The notes under the pieces are model-generated. The model searched no databases. It was not told the origin of the DNA and saw only the letters and a list, made by a program, of their open reading frames with translations. From CAYJIX01 sp964370375 (GTDB taxonomy: Bacteria; Desulfobacterota; Desulfovibrionia; Desulfovibrionales; Desulfovibrionaceae), in assembly GCA_964370375.1 (NCBI GenBank), contig CAYJIX010000021.1, positions 1 to 36,495 on the forward strand: DNA of 36,495 bases. Reading direction: 5' to 3'. Position numbers and translations under genes: made by a program. Shown piece by piece: positions 24,520 to 32,887 of the stretch (position 1 is its first letter; the number at the start of each line of letters is the position of its first letter).

Positions 24520-24720
24520 ATGCCACTTGTCAATATCAAAATCACTCAAGGTGCCACTGCTGAGGAAAAAACAAAGCTTATTGAAGGCGCAACAAAGCTC
24601 CTTGTAGATGTGCTTGGTAAAAACCCGCAAACAACAGTAGTTATTATTGATGAAGTTGAAACCGACAATTGGGGCATTGGCGGCGAAAGCATAACCTCGC
24701 GACGCGCCAAAGGTCTGTAA
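24520..24720 (+). CDS. 4-oxalocrotonate tautomerase family protein
   Basis: The 66-residue protein begins Met-Pro-Leu-Val; after Met removal Pro becomes the N-terminal catalytic base of this superfamily. The body ITQGATAEEKTKLIEGATKL, VDVLGKNPQTTVVIIDEV matches the 60-70 residue DmpI/4-OT subunits. It probably tautomerises a 2-oxo acid; the substrate is unknown. GAGGTGA gives a well-placed ribosome-binding site. A longer in-frame start at 24382 is rejected because the Pro must be N-terminal. Confidence 0.9.
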   Translation: MPLVNIKITQGATAEEKTKLIEGATKLLVDVLGKNPQTTVVIIDEVETDNWGIGGESITSRRAKGL

Positions 24721-25033
24721 GCCTAGGCTGCCCAAACGTTCGTTGTAAAAGAACGATACATCCTCATTATAATATTTTTAACAGCGTGTTACAGGTGCCT
24801 GTACCGCGTCTTTTATGCGTTTCTTTTCGCAGTGTTAACGCTGTGTGCCACGAAAGGCGGTGCAAGCTCCTTGCGTTTAAAAATGTTCAACATTTTGAAA
24901 TAAAACGCATTTTAGGTTTTTTGAGAAATTCCGGCAAGTATTCCCACAAAATACAATGTTTTTTTTACACAAGCCCTCAACTTTACAAGTTAAGGGCTTG
25001 TTTGTTGATCTAAAGCCTTTTGTATGGCTTTGG
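24721..25033. other. Intergenic region rich in small palindromes
   Basis: No gene is seen in these 313 bp. It contains TACAGGTGCCTGTA (24790-24803), a short hairpin AAAATGTT-C-AACATTTT (24880-24896), the terminator at 24970-25006, and AAAGCC/GGCTTT (25012-25031) just after the isochorismatase stop on the other strand. The two flanking genes are convergent. Confidence 0.5.
24970..25006 (+). terminator. Intrinsic terminator downstream of the tautomerase gene
   Basis: CAAGCCCTCAACTT pairs with AAGTTAAGGGCTTG (one mismatch) with a 3-nt loop, followed by TTTGTT. It probably ends plus-strand transcription before the convergent hydrolase gene. Confidence 0.65.
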
Positions 25034-25552
25034 TTAGGCTATTTCTTCAATGGTTTCAAATTCAATTCTTGTTGAAATAGCATGAAGAGCTATATTGTGT
25101 AACATCTCATCTACTGTTGTTGTGCATTCTGGTAAGAGTTTTACTTCGTATTTTTCAGCAGATTTTGATATTGCTGTATGCGTGACACAATTTTGTGTCA
25201 TCATTCCACACACCAAGATTTTTTCTATTCCAAGTTTATCAAGGGTGGCTTCAAGTTTTGTTTGGTAAAATCCATCTGCAAACGCTTTGGTTATTACCTT
25301 GGCATTTGGCGCAAGAGCAAGTAAGTCTTCATGAATGTTAGCACCATGAGTCCCTTCATTAAAAAAAGGTGCAAGTCCTCCTGCTTCTTTTGGGACAATA
25401 TGTTGAATAAAAATCACAGGTATAGATTGATCTTGTGCTTTTGTCATTGCAATTTTGATGTTCTTTAAAACCGCATCTGTGTTCCAAAGGGGATATTTTC
25501 CTCCCTCAAAATAATCGTATTGCAAATCAATAACAAGTAACGCTTTTTTCAT
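25034..25552 (-). CDS. Isochorismatase-family cysteine hydrolase
   Basis: The 172-residue protein has the complete catalytic triad of the family: D9 in LLVIDLQYDY, K89 in AKVITKAFADGFYQ, and C122 in VCGMMTQNCVTHTA. A GG.APFF and a 'HGANIHEDL' stretch match the usual layout. Relatives act as nicotinamidases, ureidoacrylate or N-carbamoyl amidases, or on isochorismate; the exact substrate cannot be told. GGAGG precedes the ATG. The gene is AT-rich relative to the core genes, which suggests acquisition. It is monocistronic. Confidence 0.88.
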   Translation of the reverse strand: MKKALLVIDLQYDYFEGGKYPLWNTDAVLKNIKIAMTKAQDQSIPVIFIQHIVPKEAGGLAPFFNEGTHGANIHEDLLALAPNAKVITKAFADGFYQTKLEATLDKLGIEKILVCGMMTQNCVTHTAISKSAEKYEVKLLPECTTTVDEMLHNIALHAISTRIEFETIEEIA

Positions 25553-25676
25553 GTAGCCTCCATTTTTTAAAGCATGCCAAAAAATATTCTGTAATTACTT
25601 TCTTTATCATCAGCATGTTTCATGGATTTTTTGCATGTTTTGCATTTTTATGTATTGTGCATGTTGTTTTTTTCAG

Positions 25677-26342
25677 CTACGAGCGCACCGGCCCAAGGGT
25701 TTCGGCAAGCTGCCGTGCTCTGGTTGTAAAATAGCGTGCGCGGCTTTGCGGAACCGTATCCCATGTATGGTGTAGCACATTGCACGTATGCATTTGTGAG
25801 CCAAGGTACAGGCGCACGTTGGGCATTTCGTCCTTTATGGCGGCAAGTACATATGGGCTTGAGGCTGTTTGGCCGTATTCTGTCCCGGGGCCACAAGGCA
25901 TGCCAATACCTTGCAGGGCGCATAAGGTCACGATGGGCGCGTAAGGTTTTATGGGCAAGGGCAGGGAGCGTTTGGCATAATATGCGGTCAGGTGACGGCA
26001 AAGGCGCATGGGTGTTTGCGCTTCAAAGCGTTGCCTTTGGTACTGCCAATTGGCGCACGTGCAAATGAGTGCGGTAACGTTCATGGTCACAGATTCACTG
26101 TCTGCTGCGGCAGCTATGCGCACGATGGAACCGGGCGTATCCTGAGGGCGCAGGCGCGAAGTTTTAGAGGCTTGCCAAATATACCAAGCCGTGCCCGCAA
26201 TGATAGAAAAAAAGAGGAAAGCAACCATAAAACCACACGTTTTTTGCACAATGAAGGTAAAGCCAACATACTGTATGGTTGACCAATCCACAAGTAAAAA
26301 TGGCAGTTCATAAAAAAGGCAGCTAAAAATTGAGAGGAGCAT
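25677..26342 (-). CDS. Membrane protein with a SWIM-like CxC...CxH zinc motif, unknown function
   Basis: I do not recognise a named family. With ATG at 26342 the protein has 221 residues (a TTG at 26387 would add 15). A hydrophobic N-terminus and one strong transmembrane segment (FMVAFLFFSIIAGTAWYIW) are followed by a cytoplasmic-looking domain. It contains CTCANWQYQR, then R-L-C-R-H-L: C94, C96, C115 and H117, the spacing of a SWIM zinc finger (CxC-xn-CxH). The C-terminal half has a conserved-looking segment SPYVLAAIKDEMPNVRLYLG. Known SWIM domains bind DNA or proteins; membrane attachment is unusual. It is divergent from the TauE/SafE gene. Confidence 0.6.
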   Translation of the reverse strand: MLLSIFSCLFYELPFLLVDWSTIQYVGFTFIVQKTCGFMVAFLFFSIIAGTAWYIWQASKTSRLRPQDTPGSIVRIAAAADSESVTMNVTALICTCANWQYQRQRFEAQTPMRLCRHLTAYYAKRSLPLPIKPYAPIVTLCALQGIGMPCGPGTEYGQTASSPYVLAAIKDEMPNVRLYLGSQMHTCNVLHHTWDTVPQSRARYFTTRARQLAETLGPVRS

Positions 26343-26444
26343 GCTCTTGGCTTGACAGCACCTTATGATTTGCGCAAAGTCGTTCAAAACATTACGGTGT
26401 TTGGAATGTGCATATTGCCATAACGTTTGGTATAGGAGAAGTCG

Positions 26445-27206
26445 TTGGAATTTGAAGTTATTATAATCCTTGCCGTGGCGTATGTGCTGGCAGGTTTCAT
26501 TGATAGCGTGGCAGGCGGTGGTGGCCTGGTGGCTTTGCCGGCTATTTTATTGACCGGAATTCCTCCGGAAGTTGCCATGGGCACGAATAAAATGATCAGC
26601 TCCATTGGCATGTCTGCCTCGCTTTTTAATTATGCGCGGGCCAAGCTTATTCAAAGCAGTCGCATGCTGTTTTTTGGCGTTGTAGCCACACTTATAGGCG
26701 GTCTTTGCGGGGGGATGACCCTGCACCTTTTTGACAGTGAAACCATTGGCAAAATCATTGTTGTCTTGTTGCCTTTTGGCATGGTGGCAACGCTTATGCC
26801 GCGAAAACGTGTTCGCGAAGCCTCTGAATTAACACCGTTTGCCATGTATGTAACCTTGCCAAGCTTGCTGTTTGTGCTTGGCTTTTATGAGGGATTTTTT
26901 GGGCCCGGTTCTGGCAGTTTTTTGATTTTATTGTTGCATTTTGCCCTTGGGATTGGTTTTGTTCAATCATCTGCCATGGCAAAGGTTTTTAATGTGGCAG
27001 GTACGTTTTCCGGGCTGCTTGTCTTTCTTTGGCATGGCAATGTGCTTTTTTCTGTGGTTTTGCCCTTGGCTTTTGCCAGTATTGTGGGCAACGTCATTGG
27101 GAGCCGCTTGGCCATTTATGTTGGGCAAAAGCTTGTGCGCGGCATGCTTTTTTTCTCTTTAACGCTGTTATTGCTTTCACTTGTGTGGAAGTTTTATATC
27201 TCGTGA
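26445..27206 (+). CDS. TauE/SafE-family sulfite/organosulfur exporter-like permease
   Basis: The 253-residue protein has eight or so helices in two repeats: YVLAGFIDSVAGGGGLVALP, GTNKMISSIGMSASLFNYAR, then GFYEGFFGPGSGSFLILLLH. These are hallmarks of the TauE/SafE (YfcA) group, which exports sulfite, sulfoacetate or similar anions. The start is TTG at 26445: an in-frame TAG lies at 26433-26435, there is no ATG between, and AGGAG (26434-26438) is well placed. It stands alone. Its substrate is not known from context. Confidence 0.9.
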   Translation: MEFEVIIILAVAYVLAGFIDSVAGGGGLVALPAILLTGIPPEVAMGTNKMISSIGMSASLFNYARAKLIQSSRMLFFGVVATLIGGLCGGMTLHLFDSETIGKIIVVLLPFGMVATLMPRKRVREASELTPFAMYVTLPSLLFVLGFYEGFFGPGSGSFLILLLHFALGIGFVQSSAMAKVFNVAGTFSGLLVFLWHGNVLFSVVLPLAFASIVGNVIGSRLAIYVGQKLVRGMLFFSLTLLLLSLVWKFYIS

Positions 27207-27577
27207 TGCGTCAGACACGCAAGAAGGCGTCTTTATTTACCCTTTATTTTTACGGTATGTTTAGATATATAGTCGGCACTGAAAAACATACTAAGGATTT
27301 GAAACAAGTTGTTTTATAGCAAAGACAAACTCATAAAATTGTCAGAAATAAGAGCATGGAATGCGAATTTCTGGTAATTTTTGGCTTACAAAGAGAATGT
27401 TTTTCATGTGACGACTGACAAAATTTTCCGAAAGGGAAATTTTGCGCCACGTAAAATAAGCCAGAACTTGCTTCTGGCGGCCCCGAAGGGGTATTTGGAG
27501 TGGGCGTGTATTTCTGAAAAGCGCATGTAAATGCGTTTTTCAGCATCAACTATATAGACATTAAAAGGAGTTTTTAC
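27207..27577. other. Intergenic region containing a multi-hairpin leader
   Basis: No gene is seen in these 371 bp. The first 200 bp are AT-rich and may hold a promoter, not clearly identified. The rest (27420-27543) is a row of four hairpins described separately, ending 21 nt before the ribosome-binding site AAAGGAG of the BON gene. Confidence 0.5.
27420..27543 (+). ncRNA. Candidate structured leader RNA or small RNA before the BON lipoprotein gene
   Basis: Four hairpins follow each other. 27420-27445: 11 bp closed by a GAAA tetraloop (CAAAATTTTCC / GGGAAATTTTG). 27462-27478: CCAGAA / TTCTGG. 27481-27491: CCCC-GAA-GGGG. 27514-27543: 13 bp, CTGAAAAGCGCAT / ATGCGTTTTTCAG with one G-U pair, containing five T within the right arm. 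The last could be a terminator or close the leader. I recognise no riboswitch class. Confidence 0.4.
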
Positions 27578-28114
27578 ATGAGATTTGTACTTGTTTGTTT
27601 ATTGCTCATAACAAGCTTTGGCAGTTTTGGTTGTGCTTTGCCCTCGTATGATGATGAGCGTAGCTTTGGCACCATTGTTGACGATACTGCCTTGGCTGCA
27701 AATATTAAAGGGCGCCTGTTGTCCAGCAAATTTACTGACGGCTATAGCGTGAAGGTGTACAGTTATGACGGCAAAGTATTTCTTGTGGGCAATGTTCCCA
27801 ATGAATTTCAAACCGAAGCGGAGCACCTTGCCCGTTCAACACAAGGGGCGCAGTCTGTAACACCTCATTGGTTTACAGGCCCCTCATCAACTCTTGCCGA
27901 TAAAGACCTTGAAGTAAAAGTGGCAGCCAACCTCATCACAACCCCGGGGGTTAGCTCAACACAAGTTGAGCTGGAAGTGCATAACGGTGAAGTTATCGTA
28001 CTTGGTATGGTGAACAACCCCTTTGCTGCCGAACGGGTACTTGAAGCTGTTCGTAAAACAGAAGGTGTGAAGAAAATCACTTCGTATTTACTGATAAAAG
28101 ATCCAATGATTTAG
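27578..28114 (+). CDS. Periplasmic lipoprotein with two BON domains (OsmY/DolP type)
   Basis: The 178-residue protein has a signal peptide ending in FGSFGC, with C19 as the likely lipidated residue; the lipobox is slightly atypical (Phe at -2). Two BON domains follow: residues 35-98 (DTALAANIKGRLLSSKFTDG, then GKVFLVGNV) and 108-172 (DLEVKVAANLITTPGV, then GEVIVLGMV). BON proteins bind phospholipid or help envelope stability. AAAGGAG is the ribosome-binding site. The gene sits behind a structured leader, which suggests regulated expression. Confidence 0.9.
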   Translation: MRFVLVCLLLITSFGSFGCALPSYDDERSFGTIVDDTALAANIKGRLLSSKFTDGYSVKVYSYDGKVFLVGNVPNEFQTEAEHLARSTQGAQSVTPHWFTGPSSTLADKDLEVKVAANLITTPGVSSTQVELEVHNGEVIVLGMVNNPFAAERVLEAVRKTEGVKKITSYLLIKDPMI

Positions 28115-28322
28115 CATTGTTTTGCAGTGATTTGCGTTGTTAGACGCGCTTTTTATTGCGGACTATATGCCTTGATACGGTCTTGATAACGAGCTTTTGC
28201 ACCATGTGTTGGGCAAGGGGGCTTGCTTTTTTTCCCTTTGTCAACGGCCCGCAAATTTGTGAACCGCTCATGGTGCAAAAAACTATCTTTTTTTTTGGCA
28301 ATGTTTACGAGGAGAGGTGTGT

Positions 28323-29192
28323 ATGAATGCACGGCAAGCCTTTGACTGGCTACAACAAGAGGCTGATTCCTTCATGCAAAGCGCGCACAATGATTTAGGA
28401 TTTGCGCATGCTGAGCCTGCCTTTGAGTCCTTATTGTTTGGTGTTGCGGCAGGTGATGATCCTTTGTGGGAGGAATATAAGGGCAATGCCATTGGCGATT
28501 TTCACTGGAGCCCCCTTGAAGCCTTTAAACTAGCCTATCCGGACAGCACGGCTACAGCAGCGGAGCTTTGCGTTTTTGTTTGGATTTTACCGCAAACCAA
28601 AGCCACGTGTAAGGACAACAACAAGGAAACTTTTTACCCCTCTGAGCGTTGGGCCCGTTCGCGTGTGCTTGGCGAAGAAAGCGTCAACGCCGCCTTGCGT
28701 ACTCTTTTATCACAATGTTGCAAAGAAAAAGGGATTGAAGCTGTAGCACCCATGCAGCTGCCGATGTGGAAAGTTGTGCAAAGCGATAGGTATGAATACG
28801 CCTCCACATGGTCTGAGCGTCATGCAGCACACGCTGCAGGCCTTGGTACCTTTGGATTGAGTGATGGGCTGATCACGCAAAAGGGCAAAGCCATACGCGT
28901 GGGCAGCCTTATTGTTCGGCAACAGCTCCCTGTGACTAAGCGTCCTTACAGCCATTTTAGGGAATATTGCCTGTTTTTTATCAATGGGTCTTGCAAAAAA
29001 TGCGTACAGCGTTGCCCTGCAGGCAGTGTTACAGCAGATAAGCGCTATAAAGTCTTATGCCGTAAGCACGTGTATGGTGCTTGCAGTGATTATATGCGAG
29101 AAAAATGGAACCTTGAAGGCCATGCCTGTGGTCTGTGCCAAACCAAGGTGCCTTGTGCGCATAAAATTCCCATGGCAAAAGCGGATGTGTAA
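28323..29192 (+). CDS. QueG-like [4Fe-4S] protein (epoxyqueuosine reductase relative)
   Basis: The 289-residue protein has the QueG-family core SERHAAHAAGLGTFGLSDGL, then GKAIRVGSLIV. It carries two cysteine sets for [4Fe-4S] clusters: C216, C224, C227, C231 followed by Pro, and C246/C254, C269, C272, C278. QueG reduces epoxyqueuosine in tRNA using cobalamin; this protein is shorter and diverged, so it may be a paralogue with another substrate. I chose ATG at 28323 with GGAG eight bases upstream over GTG at 28317. A small hairpin at 29186-29205 overlaps the stop. Confidence 0.75.
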   Translation: MNARQAFDWLQQEADSFMQSAHNDLGFAHAEPAFESLLFGVAAGDDPLWEEYKGNAIGDFHWSPLEAFKLAYPDSTATAAELCVFVWILPQTKATCKDNNKETFYPSERWARSRVLGEESVNAALRTLLSQCCKEKGIEAVAPMQLPMWKVVQSDRYEYASTWSERHAAHAAGLGTFGLSDGLITQKGKAIRVGSLIVRQQLPVTKRPYSHFREYCLFFINGSCKKCVQRCPAGSVTADKRYKVLCRKHVYGACSDYMREKWNLEGHACGLCQTKVPCAHKIPMAKADV

Positions 29193-29205
29193 ACGGTTTT
29201 ACACA
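29186..29205 (+). terminator. Hairpin overlapping the stop codon of the QueG-like gene
   Basis: TGTGTAAA pairs with TTTACACA around CGGT, and the TAA stop is within the stem. No U-tract follows. It lies between convergent genes and could stabilise or end the transcript. Confidence 0.4.
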
Positions 29206-29230
29206 GGAAATACAGAAAGTTTTTCAGCTG

Positions 29231-30415
29231 TTAGGGTGTATAGCCGGCTAAGGAAAAATGATCACGCATGGACAGCACTCTGGTTAAAAAAACTTGCGTT
29301 TCTTTTGCCGGCAGTTTGGCCAAAAGGGCTTGCTTTACTTCTTGCGGTGTCAGCGCGTTGATGGCTTTAAAGGCCGTTGGCCAGTCTTTTCCAAAAACTT
29401 TGAGCATGTTGCTTGAACCTATATTGTAGGCAGCAATAGCACAGTATTCGCGTGATGTTTTGTCATTTATGTTGCGCAAGTGGCGTGTGAGCAAAAGGTG
29501 CAAATACGTTGTGCCGTATAAAATGTTGGTGTGAGGTTCAAGAAGCTCTGCGCGGCTTGGCTGGCCTTTACGTCCAAGCCATGAGTTGACTTCATTGCCG
29601 GCGGTTGTAGGCACAATTTGCATAAGCCCATGGGCGTTGCGGTGGCTGATAAGGGTTGGATTGAAACCGCTTTCTGTGTGCATGATGGCATATACCAGCT
29701 CTTTGGGAAGCTTAAACTGTGCCGCATAGCGTTCCACTGTGCGCTTAAAGGGCTTTGCCAGTTTCCGCATTCTGTATACAAACGTGTTTTGCTGTTTTTC
29801 CCATTTTTTAAGGTTGCTCAGTAAAACTTTTTCCCCCTCAAGTGTGGGTTCGCAACGTTGCATTGCATTGTTCCATAGTATGGCTGGCTGCACATGCACC
29901 TTTTGAATGGTATGGTTAAGGTTTTCAAGTGTATGAGCATTACCCGTAAGCGATTGCATAAAAGCGCCTTGCAGGGCAAGCTCTAGTACCACAGGGCCTT
30001 TGTCCAAAAGCATGCTTACCGAATCACCTGCAAAAACAAGGGGCTGGTCCGTATTATTGTCTTGCCAAAAGGGATTTTGTGTCAGTTCGCTTGTTGAGAG
30101 GGGCGCTGGATTGTACAGTTCGCGCACATGGCTTGTGATGTGGCTCATGGGGCGAGTTATAGGTGCAGGAAGGGTGACATGAAGCGTTGTTATCAAGCGG
30201 CGGCGGACTTCTGTTTGAGGAAGGTTTGACACAAAGCCCACCAGCAAAAGGCATACTAAAGGCGCTGTGAACGACAGAATATGCACAGCAGATACACGCG
30301 GTAAAGCCCCCTTCAAGCATGCGAAAAGAGCCGGCACAAATGTGCAAGCTTTGCATACATATGTGATGCTGCGCGAGTAAAGGGCGCGTATTCTATGGGG
30401 CAAGTTTTGCTTCAT
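29231..30415 (-). CDS. MltC-like membrane-bound lytic murein transglycosylase
   Basis: The 394-residue protein has a membrane anchor near residues 46-64 and a C-terminal SLT domain. KELVYAIMHTESGFNPTLIS contains the catalytic Glu E248; AHGLMQIVPTTAG, NILYGTTYLHLLL and YCAIAAYNIGSSNMLKVFG complete the fold. The middle (residues about 115-215) resembles the MltC N-terminal domain. It cleaves MurNAc-GlcNAc bonds to 1,6-anhydro products in the periplasm. It could serve growth or the opening of the wall for envelope machines. No ribosome-binding site is clear, and a near sigma-54 motif lies just upstream. Confidence 0.88.
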   Translation of the reverse strand: MKQNLPHRIRALYSRSITYVCKACTFVPALFACLKGALPRVSAVHILSFTAPLVCLLLVGFVSNLPQTEVRRRLITTLHVTLPAPITRPMSHITSHVRELYNPAPLSTSELTQNPFWQDNNTDQPLVFAGDSVSMLLDKGPVVLELALQGAFMQSLTGNAHTLENLNHTIQKVHVQPAILWNNAMQRCEPTLEGEKVLLSNLKKWEKQQNTFVYRMRKLAKPFKRTVERYAAQFKLPKELVYAIMHTESGFNPTLISHRNAHGLMQIVPTTAGNEVNSWLGRKGQPSRAELLEPHTNILYGTTYLHLLLTRHLRNINDKTSREYCAIAAYNIGSSNMLKVFGKDWPTAFKAINALTPQEVKQALLAKLPAKETQVFLTRVLSMRDHFSLAGYTP

Positions 30416-30780
30416 AGGGGTTACTTATCAAAAAATGTGCCAACATATGCTTTTTTATGCGGCTGTTATGGGGCCTTGTGCGCCGGTGAAAGTCGCTTCA
30501 CACGGTCTTTTGTTTGCTTGTGCGTAAGGGCAGCAAGCAAAAGGCTCGTTTACGGTACAGGCAAAAAAGGAATGTACTTGCAGAATATAACATGTAGTAA
30601 AAAACAGCCAGTATTTTTATGGATATAATAATTGTTTTTGTAAGGCATTGATATTGTTTTTGTTTGACAGTGATTCCGTTTTTTGTCATGCGATGAAAGA
30701 AGCCATGATTTTCTTTTGGCGTTCTTAAAAGGCTATGTGAGGCAAGCGTTTTTTATGAAAATCGCGTAAAAATACGGTTT
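30416..30780. other. AT-rich intergenic region without a recognisable gene
   Basis: This 365-bp stretch lies between two minus-strand genes. Next to the transglycosylase gene it holds, on the minus strand, TTGGCACATTTTTTGATA (plus-strand 30427-30444), with GG and GA 10 nt apart, close to a sigma-54 site. ATTGTTTTTGT occurs twice (30631-30641 and 30652-30662). A weak AT-rich hairpin just after 30781 on the minus strand may end the upstream gene. Confidence 0.4.
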
Positions 30781-31281
30781 TTAATTGCTTGGATTGTCCA
30801 TAAAACGCAAGACAATCCGCCATACCTCACCTTCAAGAGCGCGTTCAAAATACGACGTGCTGTAGCGGTATGAAATAGGAGCAGGCTTTATGCCGTCAAA
30901 GCGTTTTTGGATGGCCTCTAGGTGCTCCTGCGGCCAGCGAAAAGTGCCCACGCGCAAGACAGAATCGTGCAATGCTTTAAAGGCTTTGCCGCTGCTGTTT
31001 GGTGCGGTAGCGTATACAAAGCGTGCTTCAACAGATTCGATGATTTCCTCATCCATGTGCACAACAAGCTGGGTTGAGGGGCCAAAGGGCACAATGTATT
31101 TTTTGTTTTGATAGCTAAAGGTTTGTATTTCAGATCCTTTGAGGGAATATTTGTTCCAAAACATACGAAAAGCGGGCCAGGTAAAGCGCGGTTTGTATTC
31201 TGCCGCAAAAGTTGCGGTAGAAAAAACCACTGTTATGGATAGAATCCCTACCAGGATTAAAAAAGCTTTGCGAGTGTTCAC
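30781..31281 (-). CDS. Small secreted protein of unknown function
   Basis: The 166-residue protein is not recognised. It has a clear Sec signal peptide (AFLILVGILSITVVFSTATF, cleavage near FAA), so it is periplasmic or outer. The mature part has 140 residues with alternating aromatic residues (FTWPAFRMFWNKYSL, SYRYSTSYFERAL) and no cysteines, suggesting a small beta-containing domain. The start is GTG with AAGAAGG six bases before it. It precedes the MltC-like gene on the same strand, but a 365-bp gap argues against one transcript. Confidence 0.65.
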   Translation of the reverse strand: MNTRKAFLILVGILSITVVFSTATFAAEYKPRFTWPAFRMFWNKYSLKGSEIQTFSYQNKKYIVPFGPSTQLVVHMDEEIIESVEARFVYATAPNSSGKAFKALHDSVLRVGTFRWPQEHLEAIQKRFDGIKPAPISYRYSTSYFERALEGEVWRIVLRFMDNPSN

Positions 31282-31742
31282 AATATGCCTTCTTTACGTT
31301 GTGAGCAAACTGTTCATTTTGAATAGAGGGGTTTATGTGTTCACCAATGTGTCAAGTGTCCAGTCAATTCAAAAATGTAGCTGGTAGAGCGCAACCCTCT
31401 TTGTCATCTGTTTGTCAGCTGCATTGATAATGCCTGTTGGGTTTATTGCCAAAAAATACGCGTTTTTTGTGAGAAGTTTTTGATAAAAAACATGATGACC
31501 GCATCCGCAAAAAGCAAATCCGTACCTTGCTTTGATAAGGCAGTATAGATTCATTTTTCGTAAAAGTCATCCTCAAGCAGATTCAAGACTTCAGGCAAAT
31601 TCGCGCCGCACGCCAAAGCTTTTTCACCTTGATCCTTATGTAAGTTCCTGCAAAGAAAGGCATTTGATTTTTTTCATAAAGGGGCATACCTTTACATAGT
31701 GTTGCAATGGTGTTCAATGACATCTTACAGGCCAAAAAAATC
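31282..31742. other. Divergent intergenic region with a tRNA-like fragment
   Basis: This 461-bp stretch separates the secreted-protein gene (-) from the aminotransferase gene (+) and should contain both promoters, which I could not define. At 31378-31399 TAGCTGGTAGAGCGCAACCC resembles a tRNA D-arm and the anticodon-stem start, but no acceptor or T-arm pairs with it. No gene is seen. Confidence 0.4.
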
Positions 31743-32822
31743 ATGACCATAAACGTAACAAAATCCTTACGTCCTGACCGTAAAACATGGGAAAGTTTGA
31801 GCAATGCTATTGTTGAAACAGGATGTTTTTCCAATGGTGGCCCTTATGTGAAGGAATTGGAGTCCGTGTTACAGCAGCACTTGGGCCTAGACTACGGCAC
31901 AGCGTGCAGCAATGGCACCTTGGCCTTACAGCTTGCCATTAGGGCCTTGGGCCTTACCGGGAAAAAGGTCATTACCACGCCGTTTAGCTATGTGGCAACG
32001 GTATCGGCCTTGTTGTGGGAAGGGTGCGAGCCTGTTTTTGTGGATATTGACCCTGATACCTTGTGCATAACGCCTGATATTGTAGAAAAACACATGACAG
32101 CGCACATTGCAGGCGTTTTGCCTGTGCATGTGTTTGGTAATGCCTGTGATGTTAAGGGTTTTGCAAGGTTATCAAAAAAATACGACGTGCCCATATTGTA
32201 TGACGCGGCCCATGCCTTTGGTTGCCGTTATGAGGGGCAAAGCCTTTTTACGCATGGCGCGTGCAGTGTTGCGTCGTTTCATGCCACGAAGCTGTTTCAT
32301 ACCTGCGAAGGCGGCGCTATCTTTTGTCAAAATAAAGAAATGTACGAAAACCTGCGCTTGATTCGGCAATTTGGGCATCTTGGGGATACGCATTACACAC
32401 TTGGTATCAATGCCAAATTATCTGAAATGCACGCCGCCATGGGCCTTAGTATTTTACCATTGGTGGAACAGGAAATAGCAGCACGCAAAAAGCTTACTGC
32501 AATTTATGATGCCGCTCTTTGTGGTGCACCCCTTAAAAAACCATGTTTGCAGCATGGCTTAGAGTATAATTATAGCTATTACCCCGTACTTTTTGAAAAT
32601 GAAAAGAAGCTGTTGGCTGTAAAAAAAGCTCTTGAAAGCCAATCTATCTTTCCACGAAGATATTTTTACCCATCGCTCCATACCTTGCCGTATCTAACAT
32701 GCAACAACACTTTTCCTTTTGCAGAGCTGGCTGCACAAACGGTCCTGTGTTTGCCATTATATGGGGATTTATCTGTGCAAAATGTCGAAACAATAGTAAA
32801 GATTATACAAAAAGCAATGTAA
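31743..32822 (+). CDS. DegT/DnrJ/EryC1/StrS-family sugar aminotransferase
   Basis: The 359-residue enzyme has the family's PLP features: CSNGTLALQLAIRALGL, ITTPFSYVATVSALLWEGCE, the Asp of YDAAHAFGCRY, and the PLP lysine K183 in SFHATKLFHTCEGGAI. The C-terminal segment NYSYYPVLFENE and FPRRYFYPSLHTLPYL matches nucleotide-sugar aminotransferases such as VioA/FdtB. It makes amino sugars for LPS, capsule or glycoprotein. I prefer ATG at 31743, where family homology begins; an ATG at 31707 would add 12 residues. It has no sugar-pathway neighbour, so it may be an orphan. Confidence 0.9.
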   Translation: MTINVTKSLRPDRKTWESLSNAIVETGCFSNGGPYVKELESVLQQHLGLDYGTACSNGTLALQLAIRALGLTGKKVITTPFSYVATVSALLWEGCEPVFVDIDPDTLCITPDIVEKHMTAHIAGVLPVHVFGNACDVKGFARLSKKYDVPILYDAAHAFGCRYEGQSLFTHGACSVASFHATKLFHTCEGGAIFCQNKEMYENLRLIRQFGHLGDTHYTLGINAKLSEMHAAMGLSILPLVEQEIAARKKLTAIYDAALCGAPLKKPCLQHGLEYNYSYYPVLFENEKKLLAVKKALESQSIFPRRYFYPSLHTLPYLTCNNTFPFAELAAQTVLCLPLYGDLSVQNVETIVKIIQKAM

Positions 32823-32851
32823 AAAAATATGACGCAGGTATCAAGAACGTT

Positions 32852-32887
32852 TTTTAGAGTCTTACAATGTCTTGATGGTCTCTAAAA
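32852..32887. terminator. Hairpin after the aminotransferase gene
   Basis: TTTTAGAG (32852-32859) pairs with CTCTAAAA (32880-32887) around a 20-nt loop. It lies 30 bp after the stop codon and before a convergent gene. Confidence 0.4.

Noticed and set aside
30395..30628. Plus-strand frame of 77 codons upstream of the transglycosylase gene
   Set aside because: There is no ribosome-binding site or recognisable domain, it overlaps the start of the real gene, and its composition is that of non-coding DNA.
31378..31399. Possible tRNA gene
   Set aside because: Only a D-arm-like piece is present; the expected acceptor stem, anticodon loop and T-arm do not form.
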